Below, in pieces: positions 1 to 8,991 of a stretch of 32,926 bases of DNA. This DNA comes from Cuspidothrix issatschenkoi CHARLIE-1 (GTDB lineage: Bacteria; Cyanobacteriota; Cyanobacteriia; Cyanobacteriales; Nostocaceae). Position numbers and translations under genes: made by a program. The stretch covers positions 1 to 32,926 of the forward strand of contig NZ_PGEM01000096.1 of NCBI RefSeq assembly GCF_002934005.1, given 5' to 3'. The stretch's first letter is position 1; each line of letters opens with the position of its first letter. The notes beneath the pieces are model-generated. The model had not been told where the DNA came from and ran no database searches. It saw nothing but the letters and a program-made list of their open reading frames with translations.

Positions 1-5
1 CCTAC

Positions 6-404
6 TTATTGAGCCGATACTTTATTTTTATTTTGCTGTGATGAAATATTGGTTTTATTATAAGCCTTTTCTACCGCTTCTAAATCAGCAATATACCAGC
101 TTTCAAGTTCACGACAAGCAATACGCACAATAGATTGAAATTTATTTGCATCTTTACATTTTTGTTGCAGATTTGTTTTAATAACTTGACAGTCACCAGA
201 ATCTTGATCACGCAAAATAATGAATTTTGCATGAGGATTATTATACCCTTGAAGTTTTCTGGTTATTTGCTTTTCTAAGTCTTGTTTACCCTCAAAAATA
301 ATATATCTAACATTTATATTTATTTCTAATATTATCTTAGGTAAAATACCTTCAATCATTGCTTTTGCAGATGGTTCTTCTAGTAAGAAAACAATCTCTA
401 TCAT
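6..404 (-). CDS. DUF4276-like (TOPRIM-like) protein, probably shortened
   Basis: A 132-residue protein whose first residues carry a Glu pair (E9/E10 in LLEEPSAKAM) and whose middle has a DxD motif (D66-Q-D68), the arrangement of acidic metal-binding residues seen in TOPRIM-like folds. The segment ACRELESWY near residues 98-106 is typical of DUF4276 proteins. Its start codon overlaps the stop of the upstream AAA ATPase gene by ATGA, so the two are translationally coupled and probably act together. Such ATPase plus TOPRIM-like pairs are often found among anti-phage modules; that role is inference here. Family members are usually about 190-210 residues, so this one ends early, in a lysine/asparagine-rich A-tract where a frameshift is plausible. 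Only five bases of window remain beyond the stop, so this cannot be settled here. Confidence 0.7.
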   Translation of the reverse strand: MIEIVFLLEEPSAKAMIEGILPKIILEININVRYIIFEGKQDLEKQITRKLQGYNNPHAKFIILRDQDSGDCQVIKTNLQQKCKDANKFQSIVRIACRELESWYIADLEAVEKAYNKTNISSQQNKNKVSAQ

Positions 405-1594
405 AGCGGGTCTGCTCCCTCAAAAAAACCCTGTCTCCATAAATAACCGAGTTTATCACCTTCATTCATGTATGTTGTGACTTGTTCATCATCACTCGCT
501 CGTTTAACTACTGTATAACCTCTTTCTTTTTGTAGCCAGAATACTTCTTCTAGTTCACAACCATTTAAAAAATCAGGGGAATGAGTAGATACAAAAACTT
601 GACCGCCTTTACGTGCATATTCTCTAAATTCTTCTGCAAGTTCATAAAGAAGTTTAGGATAAAGTTGATTTTCTGGTTCTTCCACACATAGCAAAGGATG
701 AGGTTTGGGGTCATACAAAAGCACTAAATAAGCAAACATTTTGATAGTTCCATCAGAAACATATCGTGCTAAAAAAGGATCATGAAAATCACCATCCTTA
801 AACCGCAGCAATACCCGCCCTTCTTCAGTAATTTTTGAATCAACTGCGCTAATACCTGGAACTCTCTGTTTTAGTTTTTCAATAATTTTCTGGAAAATAT
901 CAGGGTGTCTTTTATAAAGAAATTCCGTCACCATTGCTAAGTTTTCACCCTCTTTGGAAAGATGTTCTGCATAACTAGATTCCCTTTCTGGTCGCGCTTG
1001 TTGGATATGAAAATCAGAAATATGCCAATTTTCAAGTAAATCACCAATTGCTTTACTCGCAGGAAATTTTTCAAATTGTGCTAAACCTTTTAAAGCTAGA
1101 ATATCTGGAGATTTTAACTCGTGGTCTTCTCGTTTTAATTCTTTTTCATCTATAACTTGATCAGGTTCATTAATAACAGCTTGTCCTTTACCTTTAGAAA
1201 AATCAATAAACCGCCAAGGCTGACCTTTACTCCCTCTGCGGTATTGAAGAATCTCTTTTTCTATGATAGGACGACCATCTTCTTCGTTAATTGTTAAAGA
1301 ATAGGTAACTAATGGAGATTTTTCACCTTGAGGAATACGAAATTTTAATTCAATTTCTATTGGTCCGGTTGAATTGCGGCTTCTTACTTCCTGGAATCCT
1401 CGACCTCCTCCTAATTTCGTGAGAGCAACATGAACGTTATCAGTTAAAGCATCTTTTAAAAAACTGAATACATTAAATATCGTGGTTTTACCAGTACCAT
1501 TTGCACCGACAAAAACACACATTTTAGGAATTTTTTTAATTTCTACGTCTTTAAAAGCTTTAAAGTTTTTTAGATGGATACTTTCTATTTTCAT
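401..1594 (-). CDS. AAA family ATPase (AAA_21/COG4637-like), partner of DUF4276 protein
   Basis: A 397-residue SMC/RecF-like ATPase. The N-terminus has the typical IESIHLKNFKAF strand followed by a Walker A motif (GANGTGKTT, residues 30-38). The C-terminal half carries a Walker B-like segment LLCVEEPENQLYP and a switch histidine segment STHSPDFLNGC, as in OLD-like and RecF-like ATPases. The length is normal and the ORF looks intact. It overlaps the next gene by 4 bp (ATGA), forming a two-gene unit with the TOPRIM-like protein. By analogy with other ATPase/TOPRIM nuclease pairs this could be a defence module in which the ATPase senses and the partner cuts, but nothing in the sequence shows the trigger or the target. 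The enzyme class is clear; the biological role is inferred. Confidence 0.85.
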   Translation of the reverse strand: MKIESIHLKNFKAFKDVEIKKIPKMCVFVGANGTGKTTIFNVFSFLKDALTDNVHVALTKLGGGRGFQEVRSRNSTGPIEIELKFRIPQGEKSPLVTYSLTINEEDGRPIIEKEILQYRRGSKGQPWRFIDFSKGKGQAVINEPDQVIDEKELKREDHELKSPDILALKGLAQFEKFPASKAIGDLLENWHISDFHIQQARPERESSYAEHLSKEGENLAMVTEFLYKRHPDIFQKIIEKLKQRVPGISAVDSKITEEGRVLLRFKDGDFHDPFLARYVSDGTIKMFAYLVLLYDPKPHPLLCVEEPENQLYPKLLYELAEEFREYARKGGQVFVSTHSPDFLNGCELEEVFWLQKERGYTVVKRASDDEQVTTYMNEGDKLGYLWRQGFFEGADPL

Positions 1595-1649
1595 AATTCA
1601 CCATTAAAGGATTTTTTGAATAGCAGTTTTTTTCAATAGATAGCATTAT

Positions 1650-2234
1650 TTATTCCCTATCGTCAAAATTCACATCTTGATAAATGTCAACTAAACTAAT
1701 TTCAAAATCAAGATATTGCAACTTAATAATATCATTTTCAGATTTATATTCTCGAAAAGTCCATTCTCCCTCATTAGTTTTGCTATAGTGCATAACTTGA
1801 TATTGATTTTGTGGCACTAAAACATATTCTTTAAATTGGGTAATAGAACGATAAAAAGTAAATTTATCACCTTGATCATAATTTTTTGTATATTTAGATA
1901 ACACGTCAACAATTAACAAAGGGTTTGTCACAGTAGTATTTTTATTGTTTGTATAAATAGCCTTACCATCAGTCACCATGACATCAGGATAAGTATATTG
2001 TCTAAATTCAGGAATCCATAAACGCATATCTCCCATAAAAACTTCATATTTTGTGCGTCTGAGTGCATATAGCAAAATTGCCGCAATAACTAATGTAATT
2101 TTATTATGATTACCAGTTCCCCCAGTTATAGGAACAATTTCTCCATTCCGATATTCGCTTTTATAAAGTGCTTTTTCTTCTAATTCTAAATATTCTTCAG
2201 GGGTGTAAATATGTTTGCGGGTTTGTACTTCCAT
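1650..2234 (-). CDS. Uma2 family (DUF820) PD-(D/E)XK nuclease-like protein
   Basis: Belongs to the Uma2/DUF820 family, which is greatly expanded in cyanobacteria and has a PD-(D/E)XK nuclease-like fold of unknown physiological role. Visible family features are the opening YTPEEYLELEE, the segment YPDVMVTDG containing the first acidic residue of the site, NPLLIVDVLSKYT (usually VEVLS, so the second acidic position is Asp here), and a C-terminal EYVLVPQ strand (usually YWLVDP). The ATG at 2234 is chosen because AAGGA lies 7 bases before it; an in-frame extension to 2300 has no such site and gives an unrelated N-terminus. The product is 194 residues, normal for the family. It lies between the ATPase pair and pgk without overlap and is probably transcribed on its own. 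Confidence 0.85.
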   Translation of the reverse strand: MEVQTRKHIYTPEEYLELEEKALYKSEYRNGEIVPITGGTGNHNKITLVIAAILLYALRRTKYEVFMGDMRLWIPEFRQYTYPDVMVTDGKAIYTNNKNTTVTNPLLIVDVLSKYTKNYDQGDKFTFYRSITQFKEYVLVPQNQYQVMHYSKTNEGEWTFREYKSENDIIKLQYLDFEISLVDIYQDVNFDDRE

Positions 2235-2311
2235 ATTGTTTTCCTTAATTCGGTTAATTGCAGAGGATGAAGGACAAAGCCTAAAAACTTCATCCTTCAC
2301 CCCTATATTAA

Positions 2312-3514
2312 TTACGCTTCATCTAAAGCTGCAATACCAGGTAAAACCTTACCTTCCAACAACTCCAAACTCGCACCACCACCGGTAGAAATATGGCTCA
2401 TTTGATCAGCCAAACCTACCTTTTCCACAGCCGCTACAGAGTCACCACCACCGATAATAGTAGTTGTGCCGGTTTTACTAATTTCTGCTAAAGTATGAGC
2501 GATCGCTTCCGTACCCACAGCAAATTTATCAAACTCAAACACACCCATAGGACCATTCCAGATTACAGTTTTACAGTCAGCCAAAGCCGCTTGGAAAACC
2601 TTCACAGAGTCAGGTCCAATATCCAAACCCATACCATCATCAGGGATATTTTCAATGGCAACAGTAGTTGCATTCGCATCGGGAGCAAACTTATCTGCGG
2701 AAACGATATCAGTAGGCAACAAGAAAGTAACACCCTTTTCCTTAGCCTTAGCTTCCAAAGACTTGGCTAATTCCAGCTTATCTTCTTCTACCAAAGACTT
2801 ACCTACCTTCAAACCACGGGCTTTGTAGAAGGTGAAAATCATCCCACCACCGATGATCAACTTATCGCACTTTTCTAATAAGGTTTCAATCACACCAATT
2901 TTGCTAGAAACCTTAGAACCGCCGATAATAGCAGCCAAAGGACGTTGAGGTACTTCAATTGCACTTTGTAAATATTGCAGTTCCTTCTCAACCAAATAAC
3001 CAGCTACGGAAGGGCTTAAAAACTTAGTTACACCCTCAGTAGAAGCGTGAGCGCGGTGTGCAGTACCGAACGCATCATTTACATAAAAATCAGCGTTTGC
3101 TGCCAATTTCTGAGCAAATTCAGGATCGTTCTTTTCTTCTTCTTTGTAGAAACGGACATTTTCCAATAACAGCACTTGGCCATTTGCCAAACCGGCTACT
3201 TTAGCAGCAACATCATCACCAATACAGTCATCAGTCTTAACAACTTCTTGTCCTAATAATTCGGAAAGACGTTTAGCGACGGGGGTTAGACGTAATTTTT
3301 CATCCACACCCTTGGGACGACCGAAATGACTTGCTAAAATAACTTTAGAACCCTTTTTGGTCAAATCTTGGATAGTTGGCAGCGCCGCCCGAATCCGGGT
3401 ATCATCGGTAATGTTGCCTTGATCATCCACAGGCACGTTAAAATCAACCCGCACCAAAGCGCGTTTTCCAGATATATCAGCCGCAGATAAACTTGCTAAA
3501 CTTTTTTTAGACAT
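2312..3514 (-). CDS. pgk: Phosphoglycerate kinase
   Basis: Phosphoglycerate kinase (400 residues, the usual size) transfers phosphate between 1,3-bisphosphoglycerate and ADP in glycolysis, and in the reverse direction drives the Calvin cycle in the cytosol. Diagnostic parts are the signature [11 protein letters not shown], the substrate-binding [22 protein letters not shown], the [11 protein letters not shown] segment and the nucleotide-binding C-terminus with [12 protein letters not shown] and [11 protein letters not shown]. The ATG at 3514 is preferred over the in-frame TTG at 3520 because AGGAG sits 9 bases before the ATG but only 3 before the TTG. It is divergent from a universal stress protein gene, with 88 bases between the two starts. 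Confidence 0.98.
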   Translation of the reverse strand: MSKKSLASLSAADISGKRALVRVDFNVPVDDQGNITDDTRIRAALPTIQDLTKKGSKVILASHFGRPKGVDEKLRLTPVAKRLSELLGQEVVKTDDCIGDDVAAKVAGLANGQVLLLENVRFYKEEEKNDPEFAQKLAANADFYVNDAFGTAHRAHASTEGVTKFLSPSVAGYLVEKELQYLQSAIEVPQRPLAAIIGGSKVSSKIGVIETLLEKCDKLIIGGGMIFTFYKARGLKVGKSLVEEDKLELAKSLEAKAKEKGVTFLLPTDIVSADKFAPDANATTVAIENIPDDGMGLDIGPDSVKVFQAALADCKTVIWNGPMGVFEFDKFAVGTEAIAHTLAEISKTGTTTIIGGGDSVAAVEKVGLADQMSHISTGGGASLELLEGKVLPGIAALDEA

Positions 3515-3602
3515 AGCCAAACTCTCCTGATTACTTTTTTGTTATTGTCTTCAAAATATGACCATCAAGATTTTACCGGAGTGAGGGGTGCAGAAGTGAT
3601 TT

Positions 3603-4010
3603 ATGTTTAAAACTGTTCTTTTTCCCATTGATCAAAGTCGAGAAGCCAGAGAGGCCGCTGATCTAGTTGCCAATATTGTGCAAACCTATGGCAGTCGCTT
3701 AATTCTATTATCAGTCGTCGAAGAACCAGCTACAGACGCACCTGAAGCCAGCCCAATGGTATCTCCAGAGGTGGTTGCCAAACTCCTAGAAAATGCCCAA
3801 GCTCACTTTTCTGGACAAGGAATTACCACCGAATTACTAGAAAGACAAGGTAAACCAGCCTTTACTATCTGTGATGTTGCTGACGAGGTTGGGGCAGATT
3901 TAATTATTATGGGCTGTCGGGGACTAGGTTTGACTGATGAGGGTGCAACTGATAGCGTCACCACGCGGGTAATTAATCTTTCTCCCTGTCCTGTTTTAAT
4001 TGTTCCTTAA
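3603..4010 (+). CDS. Universal stress protein (UspA family), single domain
   Basis: A 135-residue single-domain Usp protein. It begins with the family strand MFKTVLFPIDQS and ends with ADLIIMGCRGLG and a CPVLIV strand. In ATP-binding Usps the loop is G-x2-G-x9-G-S/T; here the first glycines are present (GCRG) but the third position reads DS rather than GS, so ATP binding may be altered. It is divergent from pgk and precedes a tRNA gene on the other strand. Its role in stress tolerance is only general family knowledge. Confidence 0.88.
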   Translation: MFKTVLFPIDQSREAREAADLVANIVQTYGSRLILLSVVEEPATDAPEASPMVSPEVVAKLLENAQAHFSGQGITTELLERQGKPAFTICDVADEVGADLIIMGCRGLGLTDEGATDSVTTRVINLSPCPVLIVP

Positions 4011-4121
4011 TTTGCTCAGAAATAGGCAAGAGGCAGAAGGGAAGATCAAAAACTTCCTCATGCCTCCTGTTCCTCCGCGGATATCTAAGGACAATAATAT
4101 TTTCAATTCCTATTCAAAAAC

Positions 4122-4194
4122 GGGTACGACAGGACTCGAACCTGTGACCGTCCGCTTAGAAGGCGGATGCTCTATCCAACTGAGCTACGTACCC
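4122..4194 (-). tRNA. tRNA-Arg (anticodon UCU)
   Basis: Read on the minus strand the 73 bases fold into a full cloverleaf: acceptor GGGTACG/CGTACCC, D-stem GCTC/GAGC, anticodon stem TCCGC/GCGGA with loop CTTCTAA giving anticodon TCT, and T-arm ACAGG-TTCGAGT-CCTGT. CCA is not encoded. The anticodon reads AGA codons, which are common in this AT-rich genome. Confidence 0.97.
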
Positions 4195-4369
4195 ATTAAA
4201 ATATGAAGCCTTATCCATTATATTCCATAATTATCGTAATATGCAAGAGGAAATTAAAAATATCCTAATTTTCCGTAATACAGTTCAAGTAATTGGTTAG
4301 TCGAGGTACACTAAAAAACAAAATAGATACGATAGTGAGCTATGTTGTGATGTTAAGGAGTAACTGCCC

Positions 4370-4453
4370 ATGAATGTGGATACCTACCTGAAATCCTACA
4401 CCAGACCAGTATCCAATCAGTTACCAATGATCTTTGACCACGTAATTAAGTAA
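4370..4453 (+). CDS. Possible small protein of 27 residues
   Basis: This short reading frame lies in the 341-base gap between the tRNA and the next conserved gene. It starts with ATG 9 bases after a good ribosome site (TAAGGAG) and ends with TAA, encoding a mixed peptide starting MNVDTYLKSYTRPV and ending MIFDHVIK, with no membrane segment. No family is recognised. The good ribosome site and absence of other features favour translation, but it could equally be a regulatory leader of the following gene or chance. The rest of the gap (4195-4369 and 4454-4535) shows no further clear feature. Confidence 0.35.
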   Translation: MNVDTYLKSYTRPVSNQLPMIFDHVIK

Positions 4454-4535
4454 TTATACTCTATGGTAATGGTACGAAAAACCATTACATATTCTTTACC
4501 CAAACAGCCCCTATGAGGAGTTATTTGTTAGTGCT

Positions 4536-5198
4536 ATGTTTATTCTCAAACGGCAGGATGTGGGAATTTCGATGATTCAGCACCCAAAAAAACAAGATCA
4601 GCAATTGCCGATCCTCAATTATCAGGGGCAGACTTTTCGATTGATTACGGTTTTCAAAGCTAGTGAAGAAGAAGAAGCTAAGAGTTTTTGGCGATCTCTA
4701 ACTGATAACCGCCACAAAGCTTGTGTGTTATTAGAAGAGCCAGAACGTTATACTATCTGGGGCAAGGTAAAGCTAGATCACATAGGAACTGACACTGGCA
4801 GTCATAGTAAAACTGATGTTTTAACATTAGGTGCTATCACCCTATTACAAGCTGTTTATCTGGATATTGAAGATTTATTAGGGAATCGTCAAGCTGGTCT
4901 ATTTACCAAAGACATCACCGGGATCTTGCAACAAAAACAATTTCCCGATATATCTTCCGCAGATACAGTAAAATCTTTTCTTACGGAGGATTTGTCCCAT
5001 TTGGGTAAAATGCCAGGTTGGCAAGAAACTCATATCATTCTTCTTTTAGAAGAATTGTACAAATTAGGAAAAACATATTTTGGTGATACCAACTTTGCCC
5101 ATCAACTAGACGAGCGACTACAAGATATGCCAGAAGAAGAGCAAGAACTATTTATCAGTTGGTTAAAAAAATCTCCACTCAACAAGCTTTGGCATTAG
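4536..5198 (+). CDS. Conserved cyanobacterial protein (resembles Npun_F0813 family)
   Basis: A 220-residue soluble protein with no recognised catalytic motif, signal peptide or membrane span. The N-terminal half has a beta-rich stretch (QLPILNYQGQTFRLITVFKA) followed by an acidic helix and ACVLLEEPERYTIWGKV. The C-terminal half is helical and acidic, ending in EEEQELFISWLKKSP. From memory it resembles a conserved cyanobacterial hypothetical family labelled Npun_F0813; no function is known to me. The start is uncertain: GAGGAG lies 15 bases before ATG 4536, longer than usual, and ATG 4572 is a downstream alternative. It is followed 96 bases later by a membrane protein gene on the same strand. 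Confidence 0.75.
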   Translation: MFILKRQDVGISMIQHPKKQDQQLPILNYQGQTFRLITVFKASEEEEAKSFWRSLTDNRHKACVLLEEPERYTIWGKVKLDHIGTDTGSHSKTDVLTLGAITLLQAVYLDIEDLLGNRQAGLFTKDITGILQQKQFPDISSADTVKSFLTEDLSHLGKMPGWQETHIILLLEELYKLGKTYFGDTNFAHQLDERLQDMPEEEQELFISWLKKSPLNKLWH

Positions 5199-5294
5199 GG
5201 TGGACATTCATCTGTCAAAAAAACTATCTATTGGCAATTCTGTGACAAAAGTGCAAAAGATATCACCTTCAGAGCATTTACCTAGTCAATCCCT

Positions 5295-6170
5295 ATGAGT
5301 AGATCTTACAACAATTCGGCTGCTGCTAAGTCCTTATTAACTACTCAAAACCTAGTTTTAGCTTGTTTTAGCTGGTCTATATTAGCATTGTTATTCTTTT
5401 TGTTGTTTAGTGCCAAAATCCCTGTCAATGGTGAAGAAGTTCGCCCTCAATGGTATGTCATTGGCACAAATACTTTTGAAGCAGTAGCCTATTTGGGTGC
5501 TAGTCTTTTGTGTTGGCGTAACTGGCGTAGTACCCAAATGGTTAGTAGTCGCAAAGTTTGGCTCTCCATCGGTTTGGGAATGGTTGCCTATTTTATTGGC
5601 GGATTAATTTTTGGCTACATAGAAATAGTCTTAAACCAAAAACCGGAAGTATCTATTGCCGATGTGTTTTTTGTCCTCACCTATATATGTCTAGGTACAG
5701 GTATGGCTTTAGCTTTGTTTTCTAGGAAAATCAACCTAGAAGTATGGCAATGGCTTATAGTAGTAGGAATTGGGGGTTTAGGTAGTTTTCTAGCCTGGCT
5801 GGTTTTTCAACAAAGTCAAGCTGCTACTACTAAACCAGATCAAATTATAGAGCAAGTAAAATTCATCCTAGACTTGTTTTACATTGTCAGTGACGTATTA
5901 CTGCTAATTATTGCCACAATTATGCTCCTGGCTTTTTGGGGAGGAAAACTTTCTCTCTCCTGGCGGATGATTGCAGCGGCGGCATTTTCCCTCTACATTG
6001 CAGATATGTGGTTTAAATATGCCACTAACTATCTTACCAATTACAAAAGTGGAGACATACTAGAAGTATTCTGGGTCTTTAGCGGAGTTTTATTCGGTAT
6101 GGGTGCTGTTTTAGAATATGACGCATCATTGAGTCTTAAACGCCGTGATCGTGGACGCAAACGAACTTAA
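5295..6170 (+). CDS. Conserved integral membrane protein, about 8 membrane spans
   Basis: A 291-residue protein with about eight hydrophobic segments (roughly residues 19-40, 57-74, 88-110, 122-143, 151-171, 190-214, 223-240, 256-274) and a strongly basic C-terminal tail (KRRDRGRKRT), which would sit in the cytoplasm. No catalytic or transport motif is visible. The pattern resembles the multi-span sensory modules that precede GGDEF or kinase domains in cyanobacteria, but no such output domain is attached. The following HTH gene starts 9 bases after its stop, so the two are very likely one operon and could form a membrane sensor/regulator pair. That is inference from spacing only. Confidence 0.75.
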   Translation: MSRSYNNSAAAKSLLTTQNLVLACFSWSILALLFFLLFSAKIPVNGEEVRPQWYVIGTNTFEAVAYLGASLLCWRNWRSTQMVSSRKVWLSIGLGMVAYFIGGLIFGYIEIVLNQKPEVSIADVFFVLTYICLGTGMALALFSRKINLEVWQWLIVVGIGGLGSFLAWLVFQQSQAATTKPDQIIEQVKFILDLFYIVSDVLLLIIATIMLLAFWGGKLSLSWRMIAAAAFSLYIADMWFKYATNYLTNYKSGDILEVFWVFSGVLFGMGAVLEYDASLSLKRRDRGRKRT

Positions 6171-6179
6171 TCAAATTTG

Positions 6180-7196
6180 GTGTCTACTGTGAGAAAATTA
6201 ACTGAGCCTGACAAACAAGAAATTCTCAAGTTATATCGAGAAACTGCTGAAACAACCTCGACTTTAGCAGAACGCTATGGTGTGAGCAACTCGACAATTA
6301 GCCGACTGCTCAAAAGCACTTTACCTGAAGAAGAGTATGAATTTCTCGTCTCTTTAAAACGTGCTGCCAGAACCCCTGAAGGCAGAGCGCAGGTAAGTTA
6401 TGATCAATTACCTCTACTCCATCAACCATCTTTAACGGAAGACATTCCTACTCCCGTTGACAGTAGGGAGGAATTGTCACCACCAGAACCTGCGAAAATA
6501 GAGATAGCAGCAGCCGATAAAGAACCTGATTTTGATTTAAACCTTCCTGCCAACAGACGGGTAAAAACACGCTCCTCAGCAGTCGAAAAACCCAAGCAGC
6601 CAATTGTCAAAGAACCTCCAGTGGTGAAAGAACTGGAAATTGTCAGACACAAACCAACAGAAACCCCAATTATTCCCAAACCAAAACCAGAAATAGAACC
6701 CCGGCATTTGCAACCGAGTTTGTTTGCGGAAATATTGGATGAAGATTTGCTGGATGAACCTGATGATTTAGATGATGACGATTTAGATGATGATTTGTAT
6801 GAAGATGAGGAAGACTTTGAAGATGATGAGTATGAAGAACCAAAACCGCTAGTTACTAGACGGCGCAATGGGGAAACATCTGTTCAAGTTTTACCATTAT
6901 CATTAGCTCATTTACCCAAAACCTGCTATTTGGTGATAGATCGATCAGCAGAGCTAATTACACGGCCACTCAAGGATTTTGGTGATTTAGGTCAAATTCC
7001 CAGTCTGGAAAATCAACAGAAAACACTACCTATATTTGATAATCATCGCGTCGCTAAACGCTTTTCTACCAAGCGCGATCGCGTGATCAAAGTTCCCGAT
7101 AGTCAAATGCTCCATAAGGCTAGTAACCATTTACAAGCCAAAGGGATAACCAGACTGTTAATTGATGGTCAAGTCTACTCTTTATCTTTAGTTTAA
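6180..7196 (+). CDS. HTH-domain protein with long acidic linker
   Basis: A 338-residue protein in three parts. Residues 1-70 contain a helix-turn-helix of the transposase/Hin type (ETTSTLAERYGVSNSTISRLL, about 24-44). The middle is a low-complexity proline/glutamate-rich region leading into a very acidic tract at about residues 186-220 made almost entirely of Asp, Glu, Leu and Tyr. The C-terminal 100 residues form a conserved-looking globular part (TCYLVIDRSAELITRPL and GITRLLIDGQVYSL). There is no catalytic transposase domain, so it is more likely a DNA-binding protein than a mobile-element gene. GTG 6180 is preferred, giving MSTVRKL; a TTG lies just before it at 6177. There is no clear ribosome site, which fits coupling to the membrane-protein gene 9 bases upstream. 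Confidence 0.75.
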   Translation: MSTVRKLTEPDKQEILKLYRETAETTSTLAERYGVSNSTISRLLKSTLPEEEYEFLVSLKRAARTPEGRAQVSYDQLPLLHQPSLTEDIPTPVDSREELSPPEPAKIEIAAADKEPDFDLNLPANRRVKTRSSAVEKPKQPIVKEPPVVKELEIVRHKPTETPIIPKPKPEIEPRHLQPSLFAEILDEDLLDEPDDLDDDDLDDDLYEDEEDFEDDEYEEPKPLVTRRRNGETSVQVLPLSLAHLPKTCYLVIDRSAELITRPLKDFGDLGQIPSLENQQKTLPIFDNHRVAKRFSTKRDRVIKVPDSQMLHKASNHLQAKGITRLLIDGQVYSLSLV

Positions 7197-7202
7197 AGAT
7201 CA

Positions 7203-7245
7203 TGTGGCTACTTGAGGGTTAGAGTAGTTAACTGCTCTAGCCACA
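7203..7245 (+). terminator. Hairpin after the HTH gene, possible terminator
   Basis: A perfect 8-bp inverted repeat (TGTGGCTA / TAGCCACA) encloses an inner palindromic core around AGTTAACT, starting 7 bases after the stop codon. The following bases ATTTAAT are AT-rich but not a true T-run, so termination is only suggested. Confidence 0.4.
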
Positions 7246-7533
7246 ATTTAATCAAACTGACATCAAACAACTAGATAAAATGAATATTAATGGTTCTTCC
7301 GTACCTGTTATGCCAAATATGAGTTTATTTACCCCATAACCCATATAAATAAATGAATTCAGTTAAAATCCTTGCCATATCAGGATTTTGGGGTTTGGTA
7401 AAATGATTTAGCATAAGAAGTACGGAATAGCCCAACTTTTTTATATTTCTACAGCAATGCTAAACCCCTACCCTTCTCCGATCCGTGTTAAGTATATAAG
7501 CAATGATCAATTATTGATTTGCAAAGTATATTT
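7246..7533. other. Intergenic region between convergent genes
   Basis: No coding sequence recognised. A small hairpin occurs at about 7366-7390 (AAAATCCT / AGGATTTT around a 9-base loop) and could help to terminate the minus-strand SLH gene or the plus-strand HTH gene. Otherwise it is AT-rich sequence without visible structure. Confidence 0.4.
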
Positions 7534-8991
7534 TTAAGGTAACTCTGCTGCTTCACCACTGCTTACCATTGCCCGATAAAGTAAAGCACTAACTTCTGCT
7601 CTTGTAGCTACTTTTTTCGGCTTGAGTAATTTTTTATTGGGATAGTTAATAATTACTTTATTTTCTGTTAAAGCCGCAATAAAATCACGATGTTCGCTTC
7701 TAATGCTGGAAGCATCGCTATAGGCTGAGAGAATATTTGCTGTAGAACCAGTAACTCTATAATTCAATCCTTTGGCTAAAGTAATTAAAACATCAAGACG
7801 AGTTAGTTTTTGAGTAGGATTAAATTCCCTACTACCCAAAGTAGTAAAAAATCCCATTTCATAAGTTTCTCGAATCGCATCATACGCCCAATATTTTTTG
7901 GGAACATCTCTAAAATTAATTGCATCCCGGACTTTAGTTTTGATAAAGATTTTTTGCAATAATGCCGCTAATTCTGCGCGAGTTACCGGTGCATTGGGGC
8001 GGAAAGTACCATCAGGAAATCCTTCCATTACTTCCATTGCTGCTAATTCGGCAATATATTCTTTTGCCCAATATTTTTTAGAAATATCAGAAAATGAGAC
8101 TTGAATCCCCTTGCCTACACCTATTTGTCGATATTTACTTAATAACTGGCCAAGCTGAAAATTGAAGTTGGTTGTAATTTCAGTTAATTTTACTAAACTA
8201 CCAGGAGCAGATGTTAAAGCTTTAGCTAGATTAGAATTAAAAGCATTGATTGATTTACCAACTAAAGCAAAATCACCTTCACTAAAGGAGCTAGGATAAG
8301 AGCCATCTGTGGCAACTTTGGAAAATCCTGCGGCTTGATATTCAACAATATTAATATTTTCAGAACTGTTGAGGAAAGTAACTTTTTGATCATTAACTTC
8401 CGTGAAGTAATTATAAGTAGTCCCATTATCAACAATGCTATCATCGTTAATATCAAAACCATAAAAGGTGCGAACTACTTTGTCTGTAGTGGGATTAGCT
8501 GATAAAATCACATTAACGGCAGTATTTTCTGGTAAACAGGCAAATTCACTATAGCCAATAAAACTATTATTAGTATCATATAAACGCACGACGATGCGAT
8601 CGCCTAATTTTAACCCCTGAGTAAACTTAGCTTTTTGCTTAATTTTATATTTATAGTCACCTAAAAATCTTTCTTGACGATATTTATTACCATATTTACT
8701 CTTAATAGAAATCCGAGCAATTACTTCTTTAATTTTACCAGCAGGTTGCCATATATAAAGAGTAAATGCTGATTTTTTCTCCGGTGAAACAGCAGTAGTG
8801 ACGGGAATGTCTACCGGTACATCCTTAACTTTATCTGCTAAAAGTTGCATTTGCAGAGAATTACTTAGTTGTGATTCAACTTGGGAAGACAATCGGATCT
8901 GTGCTAATGCAGAAGATATTGGTGATAATGCCACAACAAAGATAGTTGCAACCACAAGTTTATGCCAATATCCTAATTTAATGGGATTCAT
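7534..8991 (-). CDS. Exported protein with three C-terminal SLH domains
   Basis: With the ATG at 8991 the protein is 485 residues and begins with a signal peptide (basic MNPIKLGYWHK, hydrophobic core VVATIFVVALSPIS, likely cleavage after SALA). The longer frame to 9081 would bury this signal, so it is rejected. Residues about 300-349, 360-409 and 424-475 are three S-layer homology repeats, each with an F/Y-S/R-D start and a TRAE, TRLD or TRAE element. SLH repeats bind cell-wall polymers and anchor proteins at the peptidoglycan. In contrast to the many cyanobacterial SLH porins, no C-terminal beta-barrel follows. The N-terminal 270 residues look beta-rich and are not assigned to a family. It probably resides in the periplasm or cell wall. 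Confidence 0.85.
   Translation of the reverse strand: MNPIKLGYWHKLVVATIFVVALSPISSALAQIRLSSQVESQLSNSLQMQLLADKVKDVPVDIPVTTAVSPEKKSAFTLYIWQPAGKIKEVIARISIKSKYGNKYRQERFLGDYKYKIKQKAKFTQGLKLGDRIVVRLYDTNNSFIGYSEFACLPENTAVNVILSANPTTDKVVRTFYGFDINDDSIVDNGTTYNYFTEVNDQKVTFLNSSENINIVEYQAAGFSKVATDGSYPSSFSEGDFALVGKSINAFNSNLAKALTSAPGSLVKLTEITTNFNFQLGQLLSKYRQIGVGKGIQVSFSDISKKYWAKEYIAELAAMEVMEGFPDGTFRPNAPVTRAELAALLQKIFIKTKVRDAINFRDVPKKYWAYDAIRETYEMGFFTTLGSREFNPTQKLTRLDVLITLAKGLNYRVTGSTANILSAYSDASSIRSEHRDFIAALTENKVIINYPNKKLLKPKKVATRAEVSALLYRAMVSSGEAAELP

Noticed and set aside
4000-4206. Plus-strand ORF across the tRNA
   Set aside because: It is the translated antisense of tRNA-Arg and flanking sequence.
6422-6868. 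Ser-rich minus-strand reading frame
   Set aside because: It is the antisense of the Asp/Glu tract of the HTH protein; the serine runs only mirror acidic codons.
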